Shown here: positions 34,661-45,105 of the stretch, piece by piece
How the letters are laid out: the number at the start of each line of letters is the position of its first letter
Numbering within the stretch: position 1 is the stretch's first letter
Origin: Collybia mongolica
Taxonomy: Eukaryota > Basidiomycota > Agaricomycetes > Agaricales > Clitocybaceae
Assembly (NCBI GenBank): GCA_013420905.1
Contig: JAAXNY010000006.1
Location: 1 to 64,000, forward strand
Reading direction: 5' to 3'
Length of the DNA stretch: 64,000 nt
Program-made: the position numbers and the translations under genes
Notes under the pieces: generated by a model
Told to the model about the DNA's origin: nothing
Database searches by the model: none
What the model saw: only the letters and a program-made list of their open reading frames with translations

Positions 34661-35384
34661 TTGATCAATACTCATTGCCTTTGAATGGATGAGATTCTTC
34701 AACCCAAAATATATTCAAAGGTTCCAAATACAAGTTCAAATCCACACTGAATTTATTCCTACAAATCATTGTCATACTTGTTTACAATCTATAAAGTCTT
34801 CTTGTAAGGGGCAGTGTTACCACAAGCATTACTGAAGGGAGAGCGACATGCACAGTGAGATCAACCATGTAGGGAAGGGGGCACTAGGGGCACAGGCAGC
34901 TTAATCACATGAGAATTACCCAGTCCTAAGTTATTGCAAAGGTGTCAACCTGTAAGGGGCAATGCCATATATATAGGTACATTGTTGATAAACTATGGAA
35001 GTATCACGGAAGACAATATGAGTCCACTAGGGCTCTGCAATGATCTGGGGTAAGCTGTCAATGGGGAGGTAAGGTACTATCTGCAAAAGGGGGTAGGGTG
35101 GATGCCACAAGGTATGTAGGTTATGCCAAGGTAGTCTTGAGGCACGGGTGGCATATGGGATAGGTATATGATAAGCAAAGAATATACAAGTGACTAGATT
35201 TGGAACAAACCAGCATTCCCCTTACACTTTTTAGGTGCTCAGGTTCTTATAGAATGATGAAAAAATATTTCATGTGATCATCATAGTAAGGTAGGCTTGG
35301 GTGATATCCTTGTGAGTAGAGATTGGAGGCATAGTGCTGGGATAATCACATTATACTGACTTGAATCCTGATTCCTGACTCTAC
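34661..35384. other. Non-coding repeat-rich DNA
   Basis: It contains 34930-35230, the relative of 31600-31900. Two copies of a TGTAAGGGGCA(G/A)TG word (34804 and 34951) may mark a small element. No gene is supported. Confidence 0.45.
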
Positions 35385-35880
35385 AGCATGACAGAGCGGA
35401 GAATAAACTTTCCCCTTACATAATGGTGTATATGTGGGAAAGCGTCTGCATCTGCGAATCTGCATTTAACTTTGAATGTCCCTATTGATTCCACATTGTC
35501 ATGCAGTCCCATTATCATTGAGCAACCACCCCAAAATTGTGGCCTATGCCTTTCTAAAGAACAAACTATTAGGGTCGTACAAAGTTGAACGCAGATTCGC
35601 AGACGCAGACGCTTTCCCACATATGCACCGGATTATGTAAGGATTTTCCGAAGTCCGTTTTGTGACACAGTGTGACTATTAGATAGCGAGCCGCGAGCAC
35701 ATCGAAAGTTTACCCAGCAATACCCCCCACCCCCGTCGCGGTTATTCCACACGGTCCTTATGTATACATTTAACTCTTTATACAGCGGAGTATAGACTTT
35801 CACCTTACATAACAGTGCATATGCAGGAAAGCGTCTGCATCTGCGAATCTGTGTTCAACTTTGTACGTCCCTATTTTAAT
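35385..35880. repeat. Cluster of three terminal repeats of a MITE-like element
   Basis: A motif of about 90 bp including GGAAAGCGTCTGCATCTGCG occurs at about 35385-35478 (plus), 35566-35652 (inverted) and 35782-35876 (plus). The first two face each other and enclose about 90 bp, as in a foldback MITE. The third lies immediately beside the stop codon of the HET gene. The last part, unlike the DNA to its left, keeps its CpG sites. Confidence 0.7.
35605..35755 (+). repeat. CpG-rich copy paired with 34490-34660
   Basis: It matches 34490-34660 in order but retains GCGAGCCGCGAGCAC and CCCGTCGCGG. With its partner it shows the direction of the base changes in this region. Confidence 0.75.
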
Positions 35881-35887
35881 TGATACG

Positions 35888-37891
35888 CTAATCAATAATT
35901 AGTTCCTTCAATTCTGCACCACCGTCCTCAAAGAATTCTGTCGGGACAGCTGGTCTGTCATATTGGCGAAAGGTCCCAACGCGAACCCAAACCTCCCTAT
36001 TTGTATCTTTCTTTGCCAGTAGTAGCCCCATTTTCATATACGAAGTTTCAGCAGTGGCATGTACAATCAACAGTGCCCGCAACTCTTGCTCCGGGTCGGG
36101 GTCAATGTCCGGCAGAAAATATATGCTGTTATCAGCACTGTTCCTCTCTGCATCCTTCTCACCCCATTTCACCATGTAATCATCGCCAGACTTTTCCCAG
36201 CGAACGAGCTGTAGTAAGCCACGGACCCTGATATATGCACCCAAAAGCTGTCCATTTGCTGCTGCCGGATGGACAACTGCCTCAAGCAGTTCAATCTTCC
36301 AGTCGAATACATAATTGGAATCGGGGATGCTTGGTTGGACCCCACAATTCAAAGAGGCCCATGACCAGGTAGGAGCTTGGTACGTCTCCATGCGACGCTG
36401 TTCCCTATCAGCTCTCCAAAGAAGCTCTGGAAATAAGAACTCCTCCCACAACCCTGCCAAATTGTGCAGCCCTGTCCTTGATTCCACAAACTTGATTACT
36501 CCGTTGATGGCAACTAGCCTGTCCGTGTTATTCGTCATGCCACATGGAGTATACATTAACAAAACCCTCTTCCACCACGTTGAGAAATCCCAGTAGGTTT
36601 CGTCCAGCTTTCCACTCAATCCTAGGTTGCATGCCTGCTGTAACCAGTACTTCGGGCTAGATAGTGAGTCTATGTATCTCGTCGCTCGATCACTTGAATT
36701 CTTTGTGGCACATTCCCAATACAAGCCAAGTGTGCCATAATGCAGCGTTCGTGGCGACAGCATCAACTCCTGCATCACCCATGCACGCTCATGCAGGGGT
36801 TCGACATCTGGCCCATACCCAGTGCGTCCCGTCACCGTTGTTACCACCTGCATGTTCCCAGGGGGCATCAAGTGGACTACTCGGTCGGTGCTCAACTTGA
36901 CTTCACAAAGCTGGAAGCAGAGTGGATTCCTAGTCTTGAAGCAACCACTATTCCCGTCGGTGGCACCCAGTGCGGCAATGGTACACACTGTGCCTCGATA
37001 TATATCTCCCATGATCGCCGATTCCTGTTCCCAGTGCTCTTTGGAGTCTTGGATAATACAGAGTGCATCAATCCATATGAATCGATAACCTAACCTGCGC
37101 GTGATGATGATGGCATCTTGAAATGTTTTTGGCAGATCGGATGGATCGATTTCGGAGAGGAGAGTGGCAATGTTCATGGTGGTGAGTTGAAAGAGGAGAT
37201 CGCTACCCCAGCGGTGGCTCAGTGTCAAGTACTGAGGACGATCGGGTAGGTTTTTGGAGCGACGGAGGCAAATCGGATGCCCAGATTCAACATCCACCAA
37301 AAACGCTGGAAAGGGAGATTCTTTTGTCGATGTAGGTGTAGCTCTGATCTCCTCGCAAATTGTGTGGTTGGAAAGACAATCGTTGAGCCAATTGCGTGCG
37401 AGATCAAAGGTCAAATTCGATCCTGTCGAAAAGCTCCATGATGCTGGAACGGGGTGATGCGAAAAATTCTCATATTCAGAGATGATTCGAAGTGCACCTG
37501 TCCGAGTGCTCTTCCCCTCGGAATCTAATAATTCCAACTTTAAGTCGTACAGGCTCAATGTGAATGTACCATCATACGGAGGTGAGTAGACGCGAGTATA
37601 GCCTGGCTTGACAATGATGGTAGAGCTAATTTCTTGGACTATGTCATTTTCTGTGTGGGTCGGACATAGAGCTTGGGAGATGATGGAGCAGATATGGCAC
37701 CCTCGCAAACCTGATACCTGTACTTCGTGAAGTATATATTCAGCAAGAGTAAAATGGATTTCCGCGCGATCGGGCCCTTCAATATCGATTGATTCCCCGA
37801 AGCGGGTCTGAAGTGCGACGGTGAGCCCCCGGCACGTATCGCACAGTACATTTGGCTCGGCACACATGTTGTTCTGCTCTGAGTCCCACAT
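35888..37891 (-). CDS. HET-domain protein 1
   Basis: The 667-residue protein is read from ATG 37891 (MWDSEQNNM), which aligns with the start of its paralogue at 45105. The HET domain spans about residues 221-372: YLTLSHRWG, a block ending RFIWIDALCIIQDS, the MGDIYRGTVCTIAALGA block, and HERAWVMQE. HET domains in filamentous fungi trigger cell death on contact with non-self; the mechanism is not fully known. The N-terminal 200 residues hold cysteine pairs (CDTCRG, CHICS). An intron with donor GTATGTTTC lies just upstream (about 37908-37967) and has a counterpart at the paralogue. The exon before it has no clear ATG, so it may be 5' UTR. The frame is intact and CpG-normal. Confidence 0.88.
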   Translation of the reverse strand: MWDSEQNNMCAEPNVLCDTCRGLTVALQTRFGESIDIEGPDRAEIHFTLAEYILHEVQVSGLRGCHICSIISQALCPTHTENDIVQEISSTIIVKPGYTRVYSPPYDGTFTLSLYDLKLELLDSEGKSTRTGALRIISEYENFSHHPVPASWSFSTGSNLTFDLARNWLNDCLSNHTICEEIRATPTSTKESPFPAFLVDVESGHPICLRRSKNLPDRPQYLTLSHRWGSDLLFQLTTMNIATLLSEIDPSDLPKTFQDAIIITRRLGYRFIWIDALCIIQDSKEHWEQESAIMGDIYRGTVCTIAALGATDGNSGCFKTRNPLCFQLCEVKLSTDRVVHLMPPGNMQVVTTVTGRTGYGPDVEPLHERAWVMQELMLSPRTLHYGTLGLYWECATKNSSDRATRYIDSLSSPKYWLQQACNLGLSGKLDETYWDFSTWWKRVLLMYTPCGMTNNTDRLVAINGVIKFVESRTGLHNLAGLWEEFLFPELLWRADREQRRMETYQAPTWSWASLNCGVQPSIPDSNYVFDWKIELLEAVVHPAAANGQLLGAYIRVRGLLQLVRWEKSGDDYMVKWGEKDAERNSADNSIYFLPDIDPDPEQELRALLIVHATAETSYMKMGLLLAKKDTNREVWVRVGTFRQYDRPAVPTEFFEDGGAELKELIID

Positions 37892-39570
37892 TTGACGTAG
37901 CTGGGGAGTATACACACATTAGTAAAGGTTTGGCGAATTTAAATGAAGAAACATACATCAGAGGTGCACCACAAGTGGCTGCTCTTTGCGGAAAAATTAT
38001 GTACGGTGCCGCAATCAGAGCTGGAGGGAATGCCCAATCTTAGGACGGAATAACTCCAATTCCGTGTCCGATTCCGAGACTTGCATCGCGTGCCATAATA
38101 ACCAGTTCCTCAACACGACTACCATGTTGTGATATTAACCGTTGAACAAGAGTGATTACGGTGTTTCGCACCCTCCATTCCTCACGCACCAAGTTACGTA
38201 GGTGTCGGTTATCGTCATCAACCACATCGAGAGCGTTGTTCATAACGGGATACAGCACATACCACTATGAAACCAACTGAGGGCCGGTGGAGATGCTGGT
38301 AGAGATATTGGATATGAGGCGGTCGCGCATCAAATCTATGGAGGTGTACCGGTACGTTCCTGCGTATAAATATTCTACAGGTCTAACACTGTTTTTGCCA
38401 CGTAGTCACTTTCCTGATACCGCAGACCCCCCTTTTGCAACCAACCCAACCACCCAGTCCACATACATTTGCGCACTCATCATGACTTCCGACTCTCAAA
38501 ATGACACAGCACGCTGCAGATCATGACACCCAACGGCGTTCACTGGTTCTCCTACACTTCACTTTGCGAATCTCGTGTGCCTTCTTGTTGCGGGCTGACA
38601 AGTGCCAAAAGTAATCATCGCATTGTCTTTCGTGAGACCATGGACGACGGGTGGGATATGCCATGTCATTTTGCATATTTTTGACTGTTCGTCGTCTCGG
38701 CATCACTCCTTGGACAAGCGTCACTTTCTTTAACCTCTGTAATGGGCACCCCGTCATTCGTCTTGCGTACAGGTGCATTTTCATTTCCCACCTGATTCTT
38801 CACGATATTGGAGCTGGTACACTTGCAGCCAGCATCGGGCTTATCGTTACCTGCCTATCGTTGTCTAGAGTCCTGGGTTCATCGCGTTCCTGGATTTTGC
38901 TCAGTGGTGCCATGTATAGAGAAAGCTAGCTAATTTCAGATACATAGCTATCACCACTATGCTACATTGTGCCTCTCGCAATCATAACACATAAAACATT
39001 CGTGTGGGCTACACTCAAACATCTACTTGCCTTCTAATATACACGATGTACTTCTCTTTGCTCGGCGTCGGAATCCTCTACTTCACCCCCATCAGCAGCC
39101 GCATACACCATCCGTTCGCTCGCGTACGCATGCTCTATTTCTCAAGATTTCTTGTGTTGATATGATAACTTCATAGACTGCATCATCCACAATCGAGTCA
39201 ATCCAGCGTTTCCGGACATGTCGTGGCTCATCTTCTCGCAATCCGGGAAGATCAACTGGGAAATGTACTTGATGGTACCCCCTGGAATTAATGGGCCCTG
39301 CAACTGCGTTACTTAAAGGCTAGCATGTGCTCAAGAAACTTTGCTCCAATAGTGAAGCCATGCGAACGTTTGGGGAACGCCTCCGCAGAGGTCACTTATT
39401 GACCTAGGGCCTTTTTTTCATGATTTAAGTATGATTATGCGCAAATGCTGTACTAGCGCGCTTGGTGAGCGCTACCGTATGTTGATAAGGCCTCGTGGAG
39501 ATCCGGGTCCGGGGCATTCATGTTACATACGACATTCCTATCTTTCCCCCAATCGTCTTCCGCAAAAACA
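37892..39570. other. Intergenic region right of HET gene 1
   Basis: It contains the putative 5' UTR intron of the HET gene. A minus frame at 38040-38246 (MNNALDVVDDDNRHLRNLV) could be a short exon but matches nothing I know. Plus frames at 38287-38526 and 38651-38929 lack family signals. No RNA gene or repeat is seen. Confidence 0.4.
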
Positions 39571-40093
39571 ATGACTGTCAACTCAGCAAGTCTCAGTGAA
39601 CGTGCAGGGCCATCAGGAACGATAGGTACTGACAGGTTACATTCTACATTTACGTCGAACTCACCTTGGTGCAGATTTTACTTTAAAATCTGATAAGCCA
39701 TTCAAATCAGTCCATGTCAAGATTTCGACGACGGATGATACACCAGATGTGAGGCATATTGTATGTGCCCTTGACCGAATCATCTACTTGCCTGATCATT
39801 CATATCTTGCTGTTTAGCCCTACACTGCCAACAGAATCTTTGTCTCAAACGAGACGACCCAGAAGATTCAATGCTTCATCTCGAAATACTCTTATACCGA
39901 CGGCGGTGATGGGTGGTATGATATTAAAGCCGGATTTGAAAACCAGGGCTGGTACCGCACTGGATGGGACGTCGTCGTCTTCAGGAATGAGGCCGATACG
40001 AAGAGGGTTGGGTTCTATATCGACAATACCAAAAGGACCACCGAGATCAGGTTCCGCTCCTTTGCAGATGTCGATATCGTTTGCTCAGAGTAG
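39571..40093 (+). CDS. Small three-exon gene, agaricomycete-type beta-rich protein
   Basis: The ATG is at 39571. Exons are 39571-39625, 39675-39760 and 39818-40093, with introns of 49 and 57 nt that have GT-AG ends and keep the frame, giving 138 residues. The C-terminal exon reads ANRIFVSNETTQKIQCFISK, then WYDIKAGF, GWYRTGWDVVVFRN and RVGFYIDN. This is a regular alternation of aromatic and hydrophobic residues that suggests a beta-sandwich or lectin-like fold. Similar short proteins occur in mushrooms as far as I recall, but I cannot name a function. There is no signal peptide. It lies between the two HET genes on the opposite strand. Confidence 0.7.
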
Positions 40094-40559
40094 GGTTGAT
40101 TATAAAATTGTGGTGGATATAACGTGATAGGCAGATGGACATAGGAATAGTTGGAGGATGGTGTTTGGTTGGACTCTAGATAAAGCACTCGCCCTGTTGT
40201 TCCGGAATCTATCATATCTGAACTAATGCGTTGATTTCTCAGCAGAGCGATGCTGGATTTCTAACCAAACCGAGATAAGGTATTGTGTTCTCATTTCTGG
40301 TGTTACGTGAATGAACGTAGTAGAGATAGTGACGAGGAGATAGAGCAGACTATACGTGATATGAAACGGGAAATGTATTTGCAACGTTCATGAACAAGAG
40401 AGGATCCATAGTACTGTCGGATGGAATGGATGTCACGACCCTCGACCCAGTGGGGGAACCAAATAATGTAACACGATCCACACCCGTTGACGCCATGATA
40501 AAGGGCTGGGGAGAAGAACGGCACAAGCAAGCAGGGACTATAAATTAACAAAGTATGAA
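40094..40559. other. Intergenic, no gene seen
   Basis: I see only short frames without family signal. It lies between the small plus-strand gene and the decayed minus-strand gene. Confidence 0.4.
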
Positions 40560-41270
40560 TTAGCAATTTAAAGGATGAGGAGGGCAAAAAATGAGCCACC
40601 CGAGAAGGCACCACACTCTGATAGTCAATCGTCTCATCAGGCCGAAAGACACAACACCCAAAGGCAGACAGGCATCGACACGTAATGTGAGTTGGTATGC
40701 AGAACCCATTGGGACAACACCTAGTTCGTTTACCTTGAAAGAGCAAAAACCAGTGGGGGCTAGGAGCTGGATGCGAACGCTGCTTGGACACATCTCAAGC
40801 ACGGTATGCACCAATGCAGGGTTGATGCGAGCTTCGATACATCCAGTATCAGTATCTACGTTACCACGGCATCGCATGTATAGGTATGCCTTTCAACCAG
40901 CGTGTCGTATTTGTTTGTGCGATTCTCAAGTCCGAGGATAAAAGAAGTGGAGTATCACAGTTAACGTTCGAATTTCGGGATTCTTGCTTCGCCCCCAGGA
41001 ACGAGTTTGGACAGTAATCTCATTGACGGTGTATGGGGATGATATGAATGTCGCTGTTCCGGGCTCGTTGTACTTAATGTCTTGTGAAAAAATATTGTAT
41101 CCCCAGTGTGGCTTACTGCCAGCGTTATAATTTCCTCATCCTTTTTACTGGCACGAAATCGCGTAAGGTTTCCTCATGAGTCTCTGAATTCCAATGTCCA
41201 AGGAGCGGCATGCCTCCTCACATGACGTCCGGTCGCGACATCGTGTCCTCATTTGCGCCCTTTCATGATA
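40560..41270 (-). pseudogene. Probable decayed spliced gene, unknown family
   Basis: On the minus strand, pieces with coding character join through short introns: WESVDETVAGVIMKGRK, HAAPWTLEFRDS, TRFRASKKDEEIITLA, a 44-nt intron (donor GTAAGCC near 41119), YNEPGTATFISSPYTVNEIT, an intron ending GAAAG near 40890, then MRCRGNVDTDTGCIEARI to CSFK. Two TGA codons in the first piece stand where CGA would fit. The family is not recognised. It could also be a live gene with introns I placed wrongly. Confidence 0.35.
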
Positions 41271-43119
41271 ACACCAGCAACGGTCTCATCGACACTCTCC
41301 CATACCAGCGCTTATGGGTAAAAACATAAGTGGGTACAGCATGAGCTCGTTAACCTTGCAGAAATGAATCCCAACAAGCGAACTCACATTCGAATCCTCT
41401 AACCAACGAACTCGAGATCATCCTTATCAATTCAAAGTAAAACAAGGAGAGGCCTTGTATACACAAAAGGTCATGATTTTCAACCTGAGATCCTACAATC
41501 GGCGCCATTTCTCCTCAGGGTGACGGGTAGGCCGCAAGCTTTGGTTGCCGACGTCGAACCCTAGAAGCTTATCGCGCAAGGAACGGGAGCATGCATCTAA
41601 AAGAAAGCAAAAAGGGTTAGCTTGCGCTCCGAGTGAACGCAGTGGACTAATTACATTACGGTGCCTGGTGGTTCTGCAGGGCTTGAGCACGAAAAGCCAT
41701 AAGAATCGCTGTGTGAGATGGAGGTCCTGTCTTGATTCTCGGTTCGGTTGTAGTGCTGCAAGTTCATTTCGCAGCTTGTAATATTGGTCTGACCTTGGCA
41801 CTGCTTTTGTACTAACCAACGATTGGCCTGAACGCGTGAACGGGTAGCGAGAGGTGGAGGGCGGTCGCAGCAACACGCCACAGGTTCCTGTTCACGACGA
41901 CGCTCAGGCGCGTTGAGCTGACCTGGGGCCGTCGGTGGTCGTAGTGAGTGAAGAAGAACAAACACGGGAACTGGTCCCAAGCCCAGGGATTCGTTTGTTT
42001 ATCCGAAATTCCGCCGGCCCCCGCCAACACCATTCGATGGTGCCGCCCTTCCCGATGGTGTTGGTTGTGGACTAGTGACTCTACCTTAAGCTTGGTAGAC
42101 TTTTCAAAGACTACCTTCACTTACCTCGTCAAACTTGCTCATACAGGAGTCCTTCATCTGCGGTTCACATCGCAGCTTATCACCAAACCGCCATGGCTTA
42201 TGGAGACGTTTCGTGCCTACGGAATTGGAGGCTTTGAGCAGCATGCTAACCAAGATTTGGTGCGTTCTTCATTTCGTCCGTTACCTTGACCTATCTTAAA
42301 GGCGACTTGTCCTTTCTTTCACCACGTCTAGTGTCTACGTTGTCTCGCCACACTACAATTGCCAAAATCAACTACTTCTATACATATTCAAATAACATCA
42401 TCCATCTTGACCCATGAACCACACGTCGTCACAACAAACCCCACCACCTCATCCAATACCGGACGCCTGCGATGCACTCCCCGATTTTCAAGCTGTTTAT
42501 CGGTAAAATGAGCACTCGTCTCCATGCCCTTTACCCGCTGGTGACCCACCCAAACTTCGTGGGTTGGTGTCTGACCAGGACAATACATTTTGCGGATGAT
42601 GCAGCATACTGGTTCAATCTCACTTGTCTGCGGTAGGGACCCGGATTGGCATGGCAGATCACAATGTGTGCTTTATCCTCGACCGATTAACAGAGGTCGA
42701 TGAAGAGATGGTTTTGAGAATGGGATGCAACAATTAATTCAAATCCACGCGAGTACGATTTCAGGAGATCTCTCTCTACCTTACGATACAGAGTCTCGTC
42801 CTGGAAATGTTCCCACGGCTGCTTCGATAATGCACAATGCATAAAGTGTTGTCTGTCAGCGATATATACGCAGCCACCTAGTATTTTCATGGTAGCGCCT
42901 TCGACGAACGTACCCACCCACCTCATTTCACGTCCACGACAAACTCGATCGCCCCATGTTCAACTTTGCTTCTGTCCACCATAGATTTCAACACAGAGGA
43001 CTTACGAATGCAGTGGATACTTTAGGTTATGAGGAGAGGGCGTAAAACTGGCACTGTGATGGCCTTAAACATCGCACTTTGATATTTACTCTTCTAAATA
43101 CAGGTAGTTGACTGGTATG
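41271..43119. other. No confidently supported gene
   Basis: Weak coding-like frames are 41948-42289 (plus; LVDFSKTTFTYLVKLAHTG), 41493-41870 (minus; DQYYKLRNELAALQPN) and 42687-42926 (minus; RWVGTFVEGATMKILGGCV). None has a recognisable domain or a complete exon structure. There are no repeats shared with other parts of the window. Confidence 0.35.
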
Positions 43120-45105
43120 TTATTCAATGACTAATTCCGTCTCTTCTGCACCACCATCCTGAAAAAATTCTGTTGGAGTTGTCGGCCGGTCGTACTGTCG
43201 AAAGGTGCCCACCCGAACCCAAACCTCTCTTTCCGTATCCTTCTTTGCCAATATTAAACCCATGTTCATCCACGAAGTATCAGCGGTGGCATGCACAATC
43301 CACAACGCCCAAAAGTCTTGCTTTGGGTTGGGCTCAACGTCTGGCAGAAAATATATGCTATCGTCAGCACTGCTCCGCTTTGCGCCCTTCTTACCCCATT
43401 TCAGCATGTAATTATTGCCAGACTTTTCCCAGATAACGAGCTGTAGCAGACCGCGGACACGGATATGTGCGCCCAAAAGCTGACCATTTGCTGATGCAGG
43501 ATGGACAACTGTTTCAAGTAGTTCGATCTTCCAATCAAATGCATACCCAGGATCTGGAACACCCGAGTTGACCTGGCAGTTCAGGGAGGCCCACGACCAA
43601 GTAGGAGCCTGGTATGTCTCCATGCGACGTTGTATGGTGTCAGCACTCCAAAGAAGCTCCGGGAAAATATACTCCTTCCACAACCCCGCCGAATTGTGCA
43701 ATCCACTTGTTGATTCCACGAGCTTGATGATTCCGTTGATCGCAACTAGTCTGTCTGTATTATACATCATGCCACAGGACGTGTACAGTGATATAACAGT
43801 CTTCCAGATCTTTGAGAATTCCCAGTAGGTGCTGTCCAGCTTGCCACTTAGTTTCATCCCGCACACCTCGTGTAGCAAGTGCTTAGGGCTGGGTAGAAAT
43901 TTTTCTACTCTACTCACCCGATCGTTGGAACTCTGCGTGGCACATTCCCAATACAAGCCGAGTGTGCCATAGTGCAGTGTTCGTGGTGATAGCATCCACT
44001 CCTGCATCACCCATGCACGCTCGTGCAGGGGCTCGACCTCTGGCTCATACCCGGTGCGATGTGTCACCATTGATAGCAGATACATATTTCCAGGGGGCAA
44101 CAAGTGCAGTACTCGGTCTGCGCTCAATTTTACTTCACATAACTGGAAGCAGAGTGGATTCCTAGTCTTGAAGCAACCACTATTCCCGTCAGTGGCACCC
44201 AGTGCGGCAATGGTACACACTGTGCCTCGATATATGTCCCCCATGATTGCTGATTCCTGTTCCCAGTGCTCTTTGGAGTCTTGGATGATACAGAGCGCAT
44301 CGATCCACAGAAATCGATAACCTAACCTGCGCGTGACGATGATGGCATCTTGAAATGTTTTTGGCAGGTCGGATGGATCGATTTCGGAGAGGAGAGTGGC
44401 GAGATTCTTGGTGGTGAGTTGAAAGAGGAGATCGTTACCCCAGCGGTGACTGAGTGTCAAGTACTGAGGACGATCTGGTAGGTTCTCAGAGCGACAGAGG
44501 CGAATCGGGTTCCCGGGTTGGGCATCCACCAAGAATGATGGAAATGGTGATTTGTTCGCCGATGCAGGCATAAGTCTAATCTCCTCGCACAGTGCATGGT
44601 CGGAAATACAGTGATCAAGCCACTTGCGTGCGAGCTCAAAGCTCGCATCCGATCCTGTCGAAAATCTCCATGATGCCGGAACGGGGTTATGCGCATAGTA
44701 CTCGTAGTCAGAGATGAATTGAAGCGAGTTTCGACGGATCCTCCTCCCCTTGGAGTCCAGCAAATGCACCTGCAAGTCGTTCAGGCGCAATGTACCGTCG
44801 TGCGAAGGCGCGTACTCGTACCCTGGCTTGACAATGATCGTTTCAGACACATGGATTATGTCCCACTCGGAGTGGGCTGGACTTAAGGCTTGCGAGAGGA
44901 AGGAGCAGATGTGGCATCCCCGCAAACCTGATTCTTGGGCTTCATGAACGACGTATCTAGCAAGAGTGGGATAGATTTTAGTGTGATCGGGTTGTTTGAT
45001 ATCGATGGATTCCCCAAAGCGGGCTCGAAGTTCGTTGATGAGCCCCTGGCATGTCTCGCATAATACGTTTGGCTTGGCGAACATATTATTCTGTTCGTCC
45101 AACAT
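43120..45105 (-). CDS. HET-domain protein 2
   Basis: The 661-residue protein is read from ATG 45105 (MLDEQNNMFAKPN). It has the same architecture as HET protein 1: cysteine pairs (CETCQG, CHICS) in the N-terminal region, and a HET domain over about residues 214-366 with YLTLSHRWGND, RFLWIDALCIIQDS and HERAWVMQE. The two proteins align end to end, so the pair is a tandem duplication about 7 kb apart in the same orientation. The middle of the domain is nearly identical at DNA level, while the N-terminal parts differ much more. A 5' intron with donor GTATGTTTC lies upstream (about 45140-45197), as in the paralogue. The likely role is heterokaryon-incompatibility-type signalling. Confidence 0.88.
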   Translation of the reverse strand: MLDEQNNMFAKPNVLCETCQGLINELRARFGESIDIKQPDHTKIYPTLARYVVHEAQESGLRGCHICSFLSQALSPAHSEWDIIHVSETIIVKPGYEYAPSHDGTLRLNDLQVHLLDSKGRRIRRNSLQFISDYEYYAHNPVPASWRFSTGSDASFELARKWLDHCISDHALCEEIRLMPASANKSPFPSFLVDAQPGNPIRLCRSENLPDRPQYLTLSHRWGNDLLFQLTTKNLATLLSEIDPSDLPKTFQDAIIVTRRLGYRFLWIDALCIIQDSKEHWEQESAIMGDIYRGTVCTIAALGATDGNSGCFKTRNPLCFQLCEVKLSADRVLHLLPPGNMYLLSMVTHRTGYEPEVEPLHERAWVMQEWMLSPRTLHYGTLGLYWECATQSSNDRVSRVEKFLPSPKHLLHEVCGMKLSGKLDSTYWEFSKIWKTVISLYTSCGMMYNTDRLVAINGIIKLVESTSGLHNSAGLWKEYIFPELLWSADTIQRRMETYQAPTWSWASLNCQVNSGVPDPGYAFDWKIELLETVVHPASANGQLLGAHIRVRGLLQLVIWEKSGNNYMLKWGKKGAKRSSADDSIYFLPDVEPNPKQDFWALWIVHATADTSWMNMGLILAKKDTEREVWVRVGTFRQYDRPTTPTEFFQDGGAEETELVIE

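Noticed and set aside
39018..39300. tRNA or other RNA gene in the HET spacer
   Set aside because: I looked for tRNA boxes A and B with a folded cloverleaf and saw none convincing there or elsewhere in the window.
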